A stretch of 64,000 bases of DNA from Hydractinia symbiolongicarpus (taxonomy: Eukaryota; Cnidaria; Hydrozoa; Anthoathecata; Hydractiniidae), in contig NC_079887.1 in the NCBI RefSeq assembly GCF_029227915.1, forward strand, positions 2,728,001-2,792,000, given 5' to 3'. Under the pieces are notes generated by a model. The model saw nothing but the letters and a program-made list of their open reading frames with translations, had not been told where the DNA came from and did not search any database. Made by a program: the position numbers and the translations under genes. Positions 36,783 to 50,294 of the stretch are shown one piece after another. Positions within the stretch are counted from its first letter, which is position 1; each line of letters opens with the position of its first letter.

Positions 36783-37999
36783 AGGTTTTCGTTTGCCGGC
36801 GATTAATCTTCATTTACTCAGCGTCTCATCAAAAATGAAAACATTTTTGAAAACTACAAGTCTCATGCGTTTTAGTGGTGAAAAAGAAAGTTAAAAAATC
36901 GTTCGGGAAATGAGTTTACTTCTTGGGTACTTTCTTTGTGTACATTCGACTATACGGGCCAAGCTCGGGATTTACGGGAAATTGCGGGATTTCGTTTGCC
37001 GGCGATTAAACCTCTTTTATTAAGCGTCTCATCAAAAATGAGAACATTTTTAAAAACTACAAGTCTCATGGGTTTAGTGGTGAAATAATAATTTAAAAAA
37101 TCGTTCGGGAAATGAGTTTACACCCCGGGTACTTTCTTTGTATACTTTTGACTATATGGGCCGAGTCCGGGATTTACGGGAAATCGCAGGTTTTCGTTTG
37201 CCGGCGATTAAACTTCTTTTATTCAGCGTCTCATCAAAAATGAAAACATTTTTGAAAACTACAAGTCTCATGCGTTTTAGTGGTGAAAAAATAATTTAAA
37301 AAATCGTTCGGGAAATGAGTTTACTCCCTGGGTACTTTCTTTGTATACTTTTGACTATACGGGCCGAGCCCGGGATTTACGGGAAGTCGCGGGTTTTCGT
37401 TTGCCAGCGATTAAACTTCTTTTATTCAGCGTCTCATCAAAAATGAAAATATTTGTAAATACTACAAGTCTCATGGGCTTTAGTGGTGAAGTAATAATTT
37501 AAAAAATCGTTCGGAAAATGAGTTTACACCCTGGGTACTTTCTTTGTATACTTTTGACTATGCGGGCCGAGTTCGGGGTTTACGGGAAATGGCGGGTTTT
37601 CGTTTGCCGGCGATTAAACTTCTTTTATTTAGCGTCTCATCAAACATGAAAACATTTTTGAAAACTACAAGTCTCAAGCGTTTTAGTGGTGAAAAGATAA
37701 TTTAAAAAATCGTTTTGGAAATGAGTTTACTCACAGGGTACTTTTTTTGTAGACATTCGACTATACGGGCCAAGCCCGGGATTTACGGGAAATCGCAGGT
37801 TTTCGTTTGCCGGCGATTAAACCACTTTCATTAAGCGTCTCATCAAAAATGAAAACATTTCTGAAAACTACAAGTCTCATGCGTTTTAGTGGTGAAAAAA
37901 TAATTTAAAAAATCGTTCGGGAAATGAGTTTACTCACTGGGTACTTTCCTTGTATACTTTTGACTATACGGGCCGAGTCCGGGATTTACGGGAAATCGC
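36783..37999 (+). repeat. 6-monomer unit of 1,217 bp, left copy
   Basis: Runs from a monomer with ATTAATCTTCATTTACTCAG through a B monomer, two generic monomers and E-D-C. It matches 38,000-39,216 at offset 1,217. Block copy 1 has this unit only once (about 26,035-27,250), so the duplication happened after, or only in, copy 2. The joint lies between about 37,955 and 38,000. Confidence 0.85.
37313..37921 (+). repeat. E-D-C cassette in block copy 2
   Basis: Counterpart of 26,565-27,173 at offset 10,748, with the same private variants (ATTTGTAAATAC, GAGTTCGGGG, CAAACATG). It is duplicated again 1,217 bp downstream. Confidence 0.85.
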
Positions 38000-39216
38000 A
38001 GGTTTTCGTTTGCCGGCGATTAATCTTCATTTACTCAGCGTCTCATCAAAAATGAAAACATTTTTGAAAACTACAAGTCTCATGCGTTTTAGTGGTGAAA
38101 AAGAAAGTTAAAAAATCGTTCGGGAAATGAGTTTACTTCTTGGGTACTTTCTTTGTGTACATTCGACTATACGGGCCAAGCTCGGGATTTACGGGAAATT
38201 GCGGGATTTCGTTTGCCGGCGATTAAACCTCTTTTATTAAGCGTCTCATCAAAAATGAGAACATTTTTAAAAACTACAAGTCTCATGGGTTTAGTGGTGA
38301 AATAATAATTTAAAAAATCGTTCGGGAAATGAGTTTACACCCCGGGTACTTTCTTTGTATACTTTTGACTATATGGGCCGAGTCCGGGATTTACGGGAAA
38401 TCGCAGGTTTTCGTTTGCCGGCGATTAAACTTCTTTTATTCAGCGTCTCATCAAAAATGAAAACATTTTTGAAAACTACAAGTCTCATGCGTTTTAGTGG
38501 TGAAAAAATAATTTAAAAAATCGTTCGGGAAATGAGTTTACTCCCTGGGTACTTTCTTTGTATACTTTTGACTATACGGGCCGAGCCCGGGATTTACGGG
38601 AAGTCGCGGGTTTTCGTTTGCCAGCGATTAAACTTCTTTTATTCAGCGTCTCATCAAAAATGAAAATATTTGTAAATACTACAAGTCTCATGGGCTTTAG
38701 TGGTGAAGTAATAATTTAAAAAATCGTTCGGAAAATGAGTTTACACCCTGGGTACTTTCTTTGTATACTTTTGACTATGCGGGCCGAGTTCGGGGTTTAC
38801 GGGAAATGGCGGGTTTTCGTTTGCCGGCGATTAAACTTCTTTTATTTAGCGTCTCATCAAACATGAAAACATTTTTGAAAACTACAAGTCTCAAGCGTTT
38901 TAGTGGTGAAAAGATAATTTAAAAAATCGTTTTGGAAATGAGTTTACTCACAGGGTACTTTTTTTGTAGACATTCGACTATACGGGCCAAGCCCGGGATT
39001 TACGGGAAATCGCAGGTTTTCGTTTGCCGGCGATTAAACCACTTTCATTAAGCGTCTCATCAAAAATGAAAACATTTCTGAAAACTACAAGTCTCATGCG
39101 TTTTAGTGGTGAAAAAATAATTTAAAAAATCGTTCGGGAAATGAGTTTACTCACTGGGTACTTTCCTTGTATACTTTTGACTATACGGGCCGAGTCCGGG
39201 ATTTACGGGAAATCGC
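38000..39216 (+). repeat. 6-monomer unit of 1,217 bp, right copy
   Basis: Tandem copy of 36,783-37,999; I noticed no substitution between the two. The right copy runs on into ATTAAACTGC and GTCTTATC (39,237-39,263), the normal right flank as at 27,272, showing that the extra unit lies to its left. Confidence 0.85.
38530..39138 (+). repeat. E-D-C cassette in the duplicated 6-mer
   Basis: Third copy of the cassette first seen at 26,565, with identical private variants, 1,217 bp after the cassette at 37,313. Confidence 0.85.
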
Positions 39217-42200
39217 GGGTTTTCGTTTGCCGGCGATTAAACTGCTTTTATTCAGCGTCTTATCAAAAATGAAAACATTTTAAAAACTACAAGTCTCATG
39301 GGCTTTAGTGGTGAAATAATAATTTAAAAAATCGTTTGGGAAATGAGTTTACTCCCTGGGTACTTTCTTTGTATACTTTTGACTATACGGGCCGAGTCCG
39401 GGATTTACGGGAAATCGCAGGTTTTCGTTTGCAGGCAATTAAACTTCTTTTATTCAGCGTCTCATCAAAAATGAAAACATTTTTGAAAACTACAAGTCTC
39501 ATGCGTTTTAGTGGTGAAAAAATAATTTAAAAAATCGTTCGGGAAATGAGTTTACACCTTGGGTACTCTCTTTGTATACTTTTGACTATACGGGCCGAGT
39601 CCGGGATTTACGGGAAATCGCAGGTTTTCGTTTGCCGGCGATTAAACTTCTTTTATTCAGCGTCTCATCAAAAATGAAAACATTTTTGAAAACTACAAGT
39701 CTCATGCGTTTTAGTGGTGAAAAAATAATTTAAAAATTCGTTAGGGAAATGAGTTTACTCACTGGGTACTTTCCTTGTATACTTTTGACTATACGGGCCG
39801 AGACCGGGATTTACGGGAAATTGCGGGTTTTCGTTTGCCGGCGATTAAACTTCTTTTATTCAGCGTCTCATCAAAAATGAAAACATTGTTAAAAACTACA
39901 AGTCTCATGGGCTTTAGTGGTGAAATAATAATTTAAAAAATCGTTTGGGAAATGAGTTTACTCCCTGGGTACTTTCTTTGTATACTTTTGACTATACGGG
40001 CCGAGTACGGGATTTACGGGAAATAGCAGGTTTTCGTTTGCCGGCGATTAAACTTCTTTTATTCAGCGTCTCATCAAAAATGAAAACATTTTTGAAAACT
40101 ACAAGTCTCATGCGTTTTGGTGGGGAAAAAATTATTTAAAAATCGTTCGGGAAATGATTTTACACCCTAGGTACTTTCTTTGTATACTTTTGACTATACG
40201 GGCCGAGTCCGGGATTTACGGGAAATCGCAGGTTTTCGTTTGCCGGCGATTAAACTTCTTTTATTCAGCGTCTCATCAAAAATGAAAACATTTTTAAAAA
40301 CTACAAGTCTCATGGGCTTTAGTGGTGAAATAATAATTTAAAAAATCGTTTGGGAAATGAGTTTACTCCCTGGTTACTTTCTTTGTATACTTTTGACTAT
40401 ACGGGCCGAGTCCGGGATTTACGGGAAATCGCAGGTTTTCGTTTGCCGGCGATTAAACTTCTTTTATTCAGCGTCTCATCAAAAATGAAAACATTTCTGA
40501 AAACTACAAGTCTCATGCGTTTTAGTGGTGAAAAAATAAATTAAAAATTCGTTAGGGAAAAGAGTTTACTCACTGGGTACTTTCCTTGTATACTTTTGAC
40601 TATACGGGCCGAGTCCGGGATTTACGGGAAATCGCAGGTTTTCGTTTGCCGGCGATTAAACTTCTTTTATTCAGCGTCTCATCAAAAATGAAAACATTTT
40701 TAAAAACTACAAGTCCCATGCGTTTTAGTGGTGAAAAAAAAATTTAAAAAATCGTTCGGGAAATGAGTTTACACCCCGGGTACTTTCTTTGTATACTTTT
40801 GACTATACGGGCCGAGTCCGGGATTTACGGGAAATCGCAGGTTTTCGTTTGCAGGCAATTAAACTTCTTTTATTCAGCGTCTCATCAAAAATGAAAACAT
40901 TTTTGAAAACTACAAGTCTCATGCGTTTTAGTGGTGAAAAAATAATTTAAAAAATCGTTCGGGAAATGAGTTTACACCTTGGGTACTCTCTTTGTATACT
41001 TTTGACTATACGGGCCGAGTCCGGGATTTACGGGAAATCGCAGGTTTTCGTTTGCCGGCGATTAAACTTCTTTTATTCAGCGTCTCATCAAAAATGAAAA
41101 CATTTTTGAAAACTACAAGTCTCATGCGTTTTAGTGGTGAAAAAATAATTTAAAAATTCGTTAGGGAAATGAGTTTACTCACTGGGTACTTTCCTTGTAT
41201 ACTTTTGACTATACGGGCCGAGACCGGGATTTACGGGAAATTGCGGGTTTTCGTTTGCCGGCGATTAAACTTCTTTTATTCAGCGTCTCATCAAAAATGA
41301 AAACATTGTTAAAAACTACAAGTCTCATGGGCTTTAGTGGTGAAATAATAATTTAAAAAATCGTTTGGGAAATGAGTTTACTCCCTGGGTACTTTCTTTG
41401 TATACTTTTGACTATACGGGCCGAGTACGGGATTTACGGGAAATAGCAGGTTTTCGTTTGCCGGCGATTAAACTTCTTTTATTCAGCGTCTCATCAAAAA
41501 TGAAAAAAATTTTGAAAACTACAAGTCTCATGCGTTTTGGTGGGGAAAAAATTATTTAAAAATCGTTCGGGAAATGATTTTACACCCTAGGTACTTTCTT
41601 TGTATACTTTTGACTATACGGGCCGAGTCCGGGATTTACGGGAAATCGCAGGTTTTCGTTTGCCGGCGATTAAACTTCTTTTATTCAGCGTCTCATCAAA
41701 AATGAAAACATTTTTAAAAACTACAAGTCTCATGGGCTTTAGTGGTGAAATAATAATTTAAAAAATCGTTTGGGAAATGAGTTTACTCCCTGGTTACTTT
41801 CTTTGTATACTTTTGACTCTACGGGCCGAGTCCGGGATTTACGGGAAATCGCAGGTTTTCGTTTGCCGGCGATTAAACTTCTTTTATTCAGCGTCTCATC
41901 AAAAATGAAAACATTTCTGAAAACTACAAGTCTCATGCGTTTTAGTGGTGAAAAAATAAATTAAAAATTCGTTAGGGAAATGAGTTTACTCACTGGGTAC
42001 TTTCCTTGTATACTTTTGACTATACGGGCCGAGTCCGGGATTTACGGGAACTCGCAGGTTTTCGTTTGCCGGCGATTAAACTTCTTTTATTCAGCGTCTC
42101 ATCAAAAATGAAAACATTTTTAAAAACTACAAGTCTCATGCGTTTTAGTGGTGAAAAAAAAATTTAAAAAATCGTTCGGGAAATGAGTTTACACCCCGGG

Positions 42201-42383
42201 TACTTTCTTTGTATACTTTTGACTATACGGGCCGAGTCCGGGATTTACGGGAAATCGCAGGTTTTCGTTTGCCGGCGATTAATCTTCCTTTACTCAGCGT
42301 CTCATCAAAAATGAAAACATTTTTGAAAACTACAAGTCTCATGCGTTTTAGTGGTGAAAAAGAAATTTAAAAAATCGTTCGGG

Positions 42384-42991
42384 AAATGAGTTTACTTCTT
42401 GGGTACTTTCTTTGTGTACATTCGACTATACGGGCCAAGCTCGGGATTTACGGGAAGTCGCGGGTTTTCGTTTGCCAGCGATTAAACTTCTTTTATTCAG
42501 CGTCTCATCAAAAATGAAAATATTTTTAAATACTACAAGTCTCATGGGCTTTAGTGGTGAAGTAATAATTTAAAAAATCGTTCGGAAAATGAGTTTACAC
42601 CCTGGGTACTTTCTTTGTATACTTTTGACTATGCGGGCTGAGTCCGGGGTTTACGGGAAATGGCGGGTTTTCGTTTGCCGGCGATTAAACTTCTTTTATT
42701 TAGCGTCTCATCAAACATGAAAACATTTTTGAAAACTACAAGTCTCAAGCGTTTTAGTGGTGAAAAGGTAATTTAAAAAATCGTTTTGGAAATGAGTTTA
42801 CTCACAGGGTACTTTTTTTGTAGACATTCGACTATACGGGCCAAGCCCGGGATTTACGGGAAATCGCAGGTTTTCGTTTGCCGGCGATTAAACCACTTTC
42901 ATTAAGCGTCTCATCAAAAATGAAAACATTTTTGAAAACTACAAGTCTCATGCGTTTTAGTGGTGAAAAATAATTTAAAAAATCGTTCGGG
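42384..42991 (+). repeat. Hybrid B/E-D-C cassette, second copy
   Basis: Counterpart of 30,419-31,026 at offset 11,965, carrying the same B-to-E fusion. The fusion therefore predates the large block duplication. Confidence 0.85.
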
Positions 42992-45978
42992 AAATGAGTT
43001 TACTCACTGGGTACTTTCCTTGTATACTTTTGACTATACGGGCCGAGTCCGGGATTTACGGGAAATCGCGGGTTTTCGTTTGCCGGCGATTAAACTGCTT
43101 TTATTCAGCGTCTTATCAAAAATGAAAACATTTTTAAAAACTACAAGTCTCATGGGCTTTAGTGGTGAAATAATAATTTAAAAAATCGTTTGGGAAATGA
43201 GTTTACTCCCTGGGTACTTTCTTTGTATACTTTTGACTATACGGGCCGAGTCCGGGATTTACGGGAAATCGCAGGTTTTCGTTTGCAGGCAATTAAACTT
43301 CTTTTATTCAGCGTCTCATCAAAAATGAAAACATTTTTGAAAACTACAAGTCTCATGCGTTTTAGTGGTGAAAAAAAAATTTAAAAAATCGTTCGGGAAA
43401 TGAGTTTACACCTTGGGTACTCTCTTTGTATACTTTTGACTATACGGGCCGAGTCCGGGATTTACGGGAAATCGCAGGTTTTCGTTTGCCGGCGATTAAA
43501 CTTCTTTTATTCAGCGTCTCATCAAAAATGAAAACATTTTTGAAAACTACAAGTCTCATGCGTTTTAGTGGTGAAAAAATAATTTAAAAATTCGTTAGGG
43601 AAATGAGTTTACTCACTGGGTACTTTCCTTGTATACTTTTGACTATACGGGCCGAGACCGGGATTTACGGGAAATTGCGGGTTTTCGTTTGCCGGCGATT
43701 AAACTTCTTTTATTCAGCGTCTCATCAAAAATGAAAACATTGTTAAAAACTACAAGTCTCATGGGCTTTAGTGGTGAAATAATAATTTAAAAAATCGTTT
43801 GGGAAATGAGTTTACTCCCTGGGTACTTTCTTTGTATACTTTTGACTATACGGGCCGAGTACGGGATTTACGGGAAATCGCAGGTTTTCGTTTGCCGGCG
43901 ATTAAACTTCTTTTATTCAGCGTCTCATCAAAAATGAAAACATTTTTAAAAACTACAAGTCTCATGCGTTTTGGCGGGGAAAAAATTATTTAAAAATCGT
44001 TCGGGAAATGATTTTACACCCTAGGTACTTTCTTTGTATACTTTTGACTATACGGGCCGAGTCCGGGATTTACGGGAAATCGCAGGTTTTCGTTTGCCGG
44101 CGATTAAACTTCTTTTATTCAGCGTCTCATCAAAAATGAAAACATTTTTAAAAACTACAAGTCTCATGGGCTTTAGTGGTGAAATAATAATTTAAAAAAT
44201 CGTTTGGGAAATGAGTTTACTCCCTGGTTACTTTCTTTGTATACTTTTGACTATACGGGCCGAGTCCGGGATTTACGGGAAATCGCAGGTTTTCGTTTGC
44301 CGGCGATTAAACTTCTTTTATTCAGCGTCTCATCAAAAATGAAAACATTTCTGAAAACTACAAGTCTCATGCGTTTTAGTGGTGAAAAAATAAATTAAAA
44401 ATTCGTTAGGGAAATGAGTTTACTCACTGGGTACTTTCCTTGTATACTTTTGACTATACGGGCCGAGTCCGGGATTTACGGGAAATCGCAGGTTTTCGTT
44501 TGCCGGTGATTAAACTTCTTTTATTCAGCGTCTCATCAAAAATGAAAACATTTCTGAAAACTACAAGTCTCATGCGTTTTAGTGGTGAAAAAATAAATTA
44601 AAAATTCGTTAGGGAAATGAGTTTACTCACTGGGTACTTTCCTTGTATACTTTTGACTATACGGGCCGACACCGGGATTTACGGGAAATTGCGGGTTTTC
44701 GTTTGCCGGCGATTAAACTTCTTTTATTCAGCGTCTCATCAAAAATGAAAACATTTTTAAAAACTACAAGTCTCATGGGCTTTAGTGGTGAAATAATAAT
44801 TTAAAAAATCGTTTGGGAAATGAGTTTACTCCCTGGGTACTTTCTTTGTATACTTTTGACTATACGGGCCGAGTACGGGATTTACGGGAAATTGCAGTTT
44901 TTCGTTTGCCGGCGATTAAACTTCTTTTATTTAGCGTCTCATCAAAAATGAAAACATTTTTGAAAACTACAAGTCTCATGCGTTTTAGTGGTGAAAAAAT
45001 AAATTAAAAATTCGTTAGGGAAAAGAGTTTACTCACTGGGTACTTTCCTTGTATACTTTTGACTATACGGGCCGAGTCCGGGATTTACGGGAAATCGCAG
45101 GTTTTCGTTTGCCGGCGATTAAACTTCTTTTATTCAGCGTCTCATCAAAAATGAAAACATTTTTAAAAACTACAAGTCTCATGCGTTTTAGTGGTGAAAA
45201 AAAAATTTAAAAAATCGTTCGGGAAATGAGTTTACACCCCGGGTACTTTCTTTGTATACTTTTGACTATACGGGCCGAGTCCGGGATTTACGGGAAATCG
45301 CAGGTTTTCGTTTGCAGGCAATTAAACTTCTTTTATTCAGCGTCTCATCAAAAATGAAAACATTTTTGAAAACTACAAGTCTCATGCGTTTTAGTGGTGA
45401 AAAAATAATTTAAAAAATCGTTCGGGAAATGAGTTTACACCTTGGGTACTCTCTTTGTATACTTTTGACTATACGGGCCGAGTCCGGGATTTACGGGAAA
45501 TCGCAGGTTTTCGTTTGCCGGCGATTAAACTTCTTTTATTCAGCGTCTCATCAAAAATGAAAACATTTTTGAAAACTACAAGTCTCATGCGTTTTAGTGG
45601 TGAAAAAATAATTTAAAAATTCGTTAGGGAAATGAGTTTACTCACTGGGTACTTTCCTTGTATACTTTTGACTATACGGGCCGAGACCGGGATTTACGGG
45701 AAATTGCGGGTTTTCGTTTGCCGGCGATTAAACTTCTTTTATTCAGCGTCTCATCAAAAATGAAAACATTGTTAAAAACTACAAGTCTCATGGGCTTTAG
45801 TGGTGAAATAATAATTTAAAAAATCGTTTGGGAAATGAGTTTACTCCCTGGGTACTTTCTTTGTATACTTTTGACTATACGGGCCGAGTACGGGATTTAC
45901 GGGAAATAGCAGGTTTTCGTTTGCCGGCGATTAAACTTCTTTTATTCAGCGTCTCATCAAAAATGAAAACATTTTTGA
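42936..45978 (+). repeat. 15-monomer unit of 3,043 bp, left copy
   Basis: Matches 45,979-49,021 at offset 3,043, with identical order and the same private variants, including GCCGACACCGGG at 44,666 and 47,709. In block copy 1 the equivalent monomer near 32,701 has GCCGAGACCGGG, so that change arose before this 15-mer duplication but after, or outside, block copy 1. Confidence 0.87.
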
Positions 45979-48900
45979 AAACTACAAGTCTCATGCGTTT
46001 TAGTGGTGAAAAATAATTTAAAAAATCGTTCGGGAAATGAGTTTACTCACTGGGTACTTTCCTTGTATACTTTTGACTATACGGGCCGAGTCCGGGATTT
46101 ACGGGAAATCGCGGGTTTTCGTTTGCCGGCGATTAAACTGCTTTTATTCAGCGTCTTATCAAAAATGAAAACATTTTTAAAAACTACAAGTCTCATGGGC
46201 TTTAGTGGTGAAATAATAATTTAAAAAATCGTTTGGGAAATGAGTTTACTCCCTGGGTACTTTCTTTGTATACTTTTGACTATACGGGCCGAGTCCGGGA
46301 TTTACGGGAAATCGCAGGTTTTCGTTTGCAGGCAATTAAACTTCTTTTATTCAGCGTCTCATCAAAAATGAAAACATTTTTGAAAACTACAAGTCTCATG
46401 CGTTTTAGTGGTGAAAAAAAAATTTAAAAAATCGTTCGGGAAATGAGTTTACACCTTGGGTACTCTCTTTGTATACTTTTGACTATACGGGCCGAGTCCG
46501 GGATTTACGGGAAATCGCAGGTTTTCGTTTGCCGGCGATTAAACTTCTTTTATTCAGCGTCTCATCAAAAATGAAAACATTTTTGAAAACTACAAGTCTC
46601 ATGCGTTTTAGTGGTGAAAAAATAATTTAAAAATTCGTTAGGGAAATGAGTTTACTCACTGGGTACTTTCCTTGTATACTTTTGACTATACGGGCCGAGA
46701 CCGGGATTTACGGGAAATTGCGGGTTTTCGTTTGCCGGCGATTAAACTTCTTTTATTCAGCGTCTCATCAAAAATGAAAACATTGTTAAAAACTACAAGT
46801 CTCATGGGCTTTAGTGGTGAAATAATAATTTAAAAAATCGTTTGGGAAATGAGTTTACTCCCTGGGTACTTTCTTTGTATACTTTTGACTATACGGGCCG
46901 AGTACGGGATTTACGGGAAATCGCAGGTTTTCGTTTGCCGGCGATTAAACTTCTTTTATTCAGCGTCTCATCAAAAATGAAAACATTTTTAAAAACTACA
47001 AGTCTCATGCGTTTTGGCGGGGAAAAAATTATTTAAAAATCGTTCGGGAAATGATTTTACACCCTAGGTACTTTCTTTGTATACTTTTGACTATACGGGC
47101 CGAGTCCGGGATTTACGGGAAATCGCAGGTTTTCGTTTGCCGGCGATTAAACTTCTTTTATTCAGCGTCTCATCAAAAATGAAAACATTTTTAAAAACTA
47201 CAAGTCTCATGGGCTTTAGTGGTGAAATAATAATTTAAAAAATCGTTTGGGAAATGAGTTTACTCCCTGGTTACTTTCTTTGTATACTTTTGACTATACG
47301 GGCCGAGTCCGGGATTTACGGGAAATCGCAGGTTTTCGTTTGCCGGCGATTAAACTTCTTTTATTCAGCGTCTCATCAAAAATGAAAACATTTCTGAAAA
47401 CTACAAGTCTCATGCGTTTTAGTGGTGAAAAAATAAATTAAAAATTCGTTAGGGAAATGAGTTTACTCACTGGGTACTTTCCTTGTATACTTTTGACTAT
47501 ACGGGCCGAGTCCGGGATTTACGGGAAATCGCAGGTTTTCGTTTGCCGGTGATTAAACTTCTTTTATTCAGCGTCTCATCAAAAATGAAAACATTTCTGA
47601 AAACTACAAGTCTCATGCGTTTTAGTGGTGAAAAAATAAATTAAAAATTCGTTAGGGAAATGAGTTTACTCACTGGGTACTTTCCTTGTATACTTTTGAC
47701 TATACGGGCCGACACCGGGATTTACGGGAAATTGCGGGTTTTCGTTTGCCGGCGATTAAACTTCTTTTATTCAGCGTCTCATCAAAAATGAAAACATTTT
47801 TAAAAACTACAAGTCTCATGGGCTTTAGTGGTGAAATAATAATTTAAAAAATCGTTTGGGAAATGAGTTTACTCCCTGGGTACTTTCTTTGTATACTTTT
47901 GACTATACGGGCCGAGTACGGGATTTACGGGAAATTGCAGTTTTTCGTTTGCCGGCGATTAAACTTCTTTTATTTAGCGTCTCATCAAAAATGAAAACAT
48001 TTTTGAAAACTACAAGTCTCATGCGTTTTAGTGGTGAAAAAATAAATTAAAAATTCGTTAGGGAAAAGAGTTTACTCACTGGGTACTTTCCTTGTATACT
48101 TTTGACTATACGGGCCGAGTCCGGGATTTACGGGAAATCGCAGGTTTTCGTTTGCCGGCGATTAAACTTCTTTTATTCAGCGTCTCATCAAAAATGAAAA
48201 CATTTTTAAAAACTACAAGTCTCATGCGTTTTAGTGGTGAAAAAAAAATTTAAAAAATCGTTCGGGAAATGAGTTTACACCCCGGGTACTTTCTTTGTAT
48301 ACTTTTGACTATACGGGCCGAGTCCGGGATTTACGGGAAATCGCAGGTTTTCGTTTGCAGGCAATTAAACTTCTTTTATTCAGCGTCTCATCAAAAATGA
48401 AAACATTTTTGAAAACTACAAGTCTCATGCGTTTTAGTGGTGAAAAAATAATTTAAAAAATCGTTCGGGAAATGAGTTTACACCTTGGGTACTCTCTTTG
48501 TATACTTTTGACTATACGGGCCGAGTCCGGGATTTACGGGAAATCGCAGGTTTTCGTTTGCCGGCGATTAAACTTCTTTTATTCAGCGTCTCATCAAAAA
48601 TGAAAACATTTTTGAAAACTACAAGTCTCATGCGTTTTAGTGGTGAAAAAATAATTTAAAAATTCGTTAGGGAAATGAGTTTACTCACTGGGTACTTTCC
48701 TTGTATACTTTTGACTATACGGGCCGAGACCGGGATTTACGGGAAATTGCGGGTTTTCGTTTGCCGGCGATTAAACTTCTTTTATTCAGCGTCTCATCAA
48801 AAATGAAAACATTGTTAAAAACTACAAGTCTCATGGGCTTTAGTGGTGAAATAATAATTTAAAAAATCGTTTGGGAAATGAGTTTACTCCCTGGGTACTT

Positions 48901-49021
48901 TCTTTGTATACTTTTGACTATACGGGCCGAGTACGGGATTTACGGGAAATAGCAGGTTTTCGTTTGCCGGCGATTAAACTTCTTTTATTCAGCGTCTCAT
49001 CAAAAATGAAAACATTTTTGA
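45979..49021 (+). repeat. 15-monomer unit of 3,043 bp, right copy
   Basis: Tandem copy of 42,936-45,978. Its right flank (AAGTCTAATGCG at 49,029, then GTGGGGAAAAAATTATTT) matches the flank at 34,021 in block copy 1. The left copy instead runs directly into the unit start again through a chimeric monomer at 45,834-46,030. Confidence 0.87.
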
Positions 49022-49275
49022 AAACTACAAGTCTAATGCGTTTTGGTGGGGAAAAAATTATTTAAAAATCGTTCGGGAAATGATTTTACACCCTAGGTAC
49101 TTTCTTTGTATACTTTTGACTATACGGGCCGAGTCCGGGATTTACGGGAAATCGCAGGTTTTCGTTTGCCGGCGATTAAACTTCTTTTATTCAGCGTCTC
49201 ATCAAAAATGAAAACATTTTTAAAAACTACAAGTCTCATGGGCTTTAGTGGTGAAATAATAATTTAAAAAATCGT

Positions 49276-49681
49276 TTGGGAAATGGATTTACTCCCTGGT
49301 TACTTTCTTTGTATACTTTTGACTCTACGGGCCGAGTCCGGGATTTACGGGAAATCGCAGGTTTTCGTTTGCCGGCGATTAAACTTCTTTTATTCAGCGT
49401 CTCATCAAAAATGAAAACATTTCTAAAAACTACAAGTCTCATGCGTTTTAGTGGTGAAAAAATAAATTAAAAATTCGTTAGGGAAATGAGTTTACTCACT
49501 GGGTACTTTCCTTGTATACTTTTGACTATACGGGCCGAGTCCGGGATTTACGGGAACTCGCAGGTTTTCGTTTGCCGGCGATTAAACTTCTTTTATTCAG
49601 CGTCTCATCAAAAATGAAAACATTTTTAAAAACTACAAGTCTCATGCGTTTTAGTGGTGAAAAAAAAATTTAAAAAATCGT
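49276..49681 (+). repeat. Two monomers present here and absent at the equivalent point of copy 1
   Basis: These monomers carry the GACTCTACGG and GGGAACTCGC tags also found at 29,805-30,210 and 41,770-42,175. At the equivalent place in block copy 1 (about 34,230) they are missing, shifting the offset from 15,008 to 15,414. Either copy 1 lost them or copy 2 gained them by exchange with the earlier tagged monomers. Confidence 0.75.
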
Positions 49682-50294
49682 TCGGGAAATGAGTTTACAC
49701 CCCGGGTACTTTCTTTGTATACTTTTGACTATACGGGCCGAGTCCGGGATTTACGGGAAATCGCAGGTTTTCGTTTGCCGGCGATTAATCTTCCTTTACT
49801 CAGCGTCTCATCAAAAATGAAAACATTTTTGAAAACTACAAGTCTCATGCGTTTTAGTGGTGAAAAAGAAATTTAAAAAATCGTTCGGGAAATGAGTTTA
49901 CTTCTTGGGTACTTTCTTTGTGTACATTCGACTATACGGGCCAAGCTCGGGATTTACGGGAAATCGCGGGATTTCGTTTGCCGGCGATTAAACCTCTTTT
50001 ATTAAGCGTCTCATCAAAAATGAGAACCTTTTTAAAAACTACAAGTCTCATGGGTTTAGTGGTGAAATAATAATTTAAAAAATCGTTCGGGAAATGAGTT
50101 TACACCCCGGGTACTTTCTTTGTATACTTTTGACTATACGGGCCGAGTCCCGGATTTACGGGAAATCGCAGGTTTTCGTTTGCCGGCGATTAAACTTCTT
50201 TTATTCAGCGTCTCATCAAAAATGAAAACATTTTTGAAAACTACAAGTCTCATGCGTTTTAGTGGTGAAAAAATAATTTAAAAAATCGTTCGGG

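Noticed and set aside
37955-46000. Recombination hotspot in the inverted repeat and GGG ladder
   Set aside because: Two joints (35,523-35,566 and 37,955-38,000) fall there, but the joint of the 15-mer (about 45,940-45,985) lies in the AT-rich half, and the conserved ladder offers long identity tracts anyway. Three events are too few to claim a hotspot.
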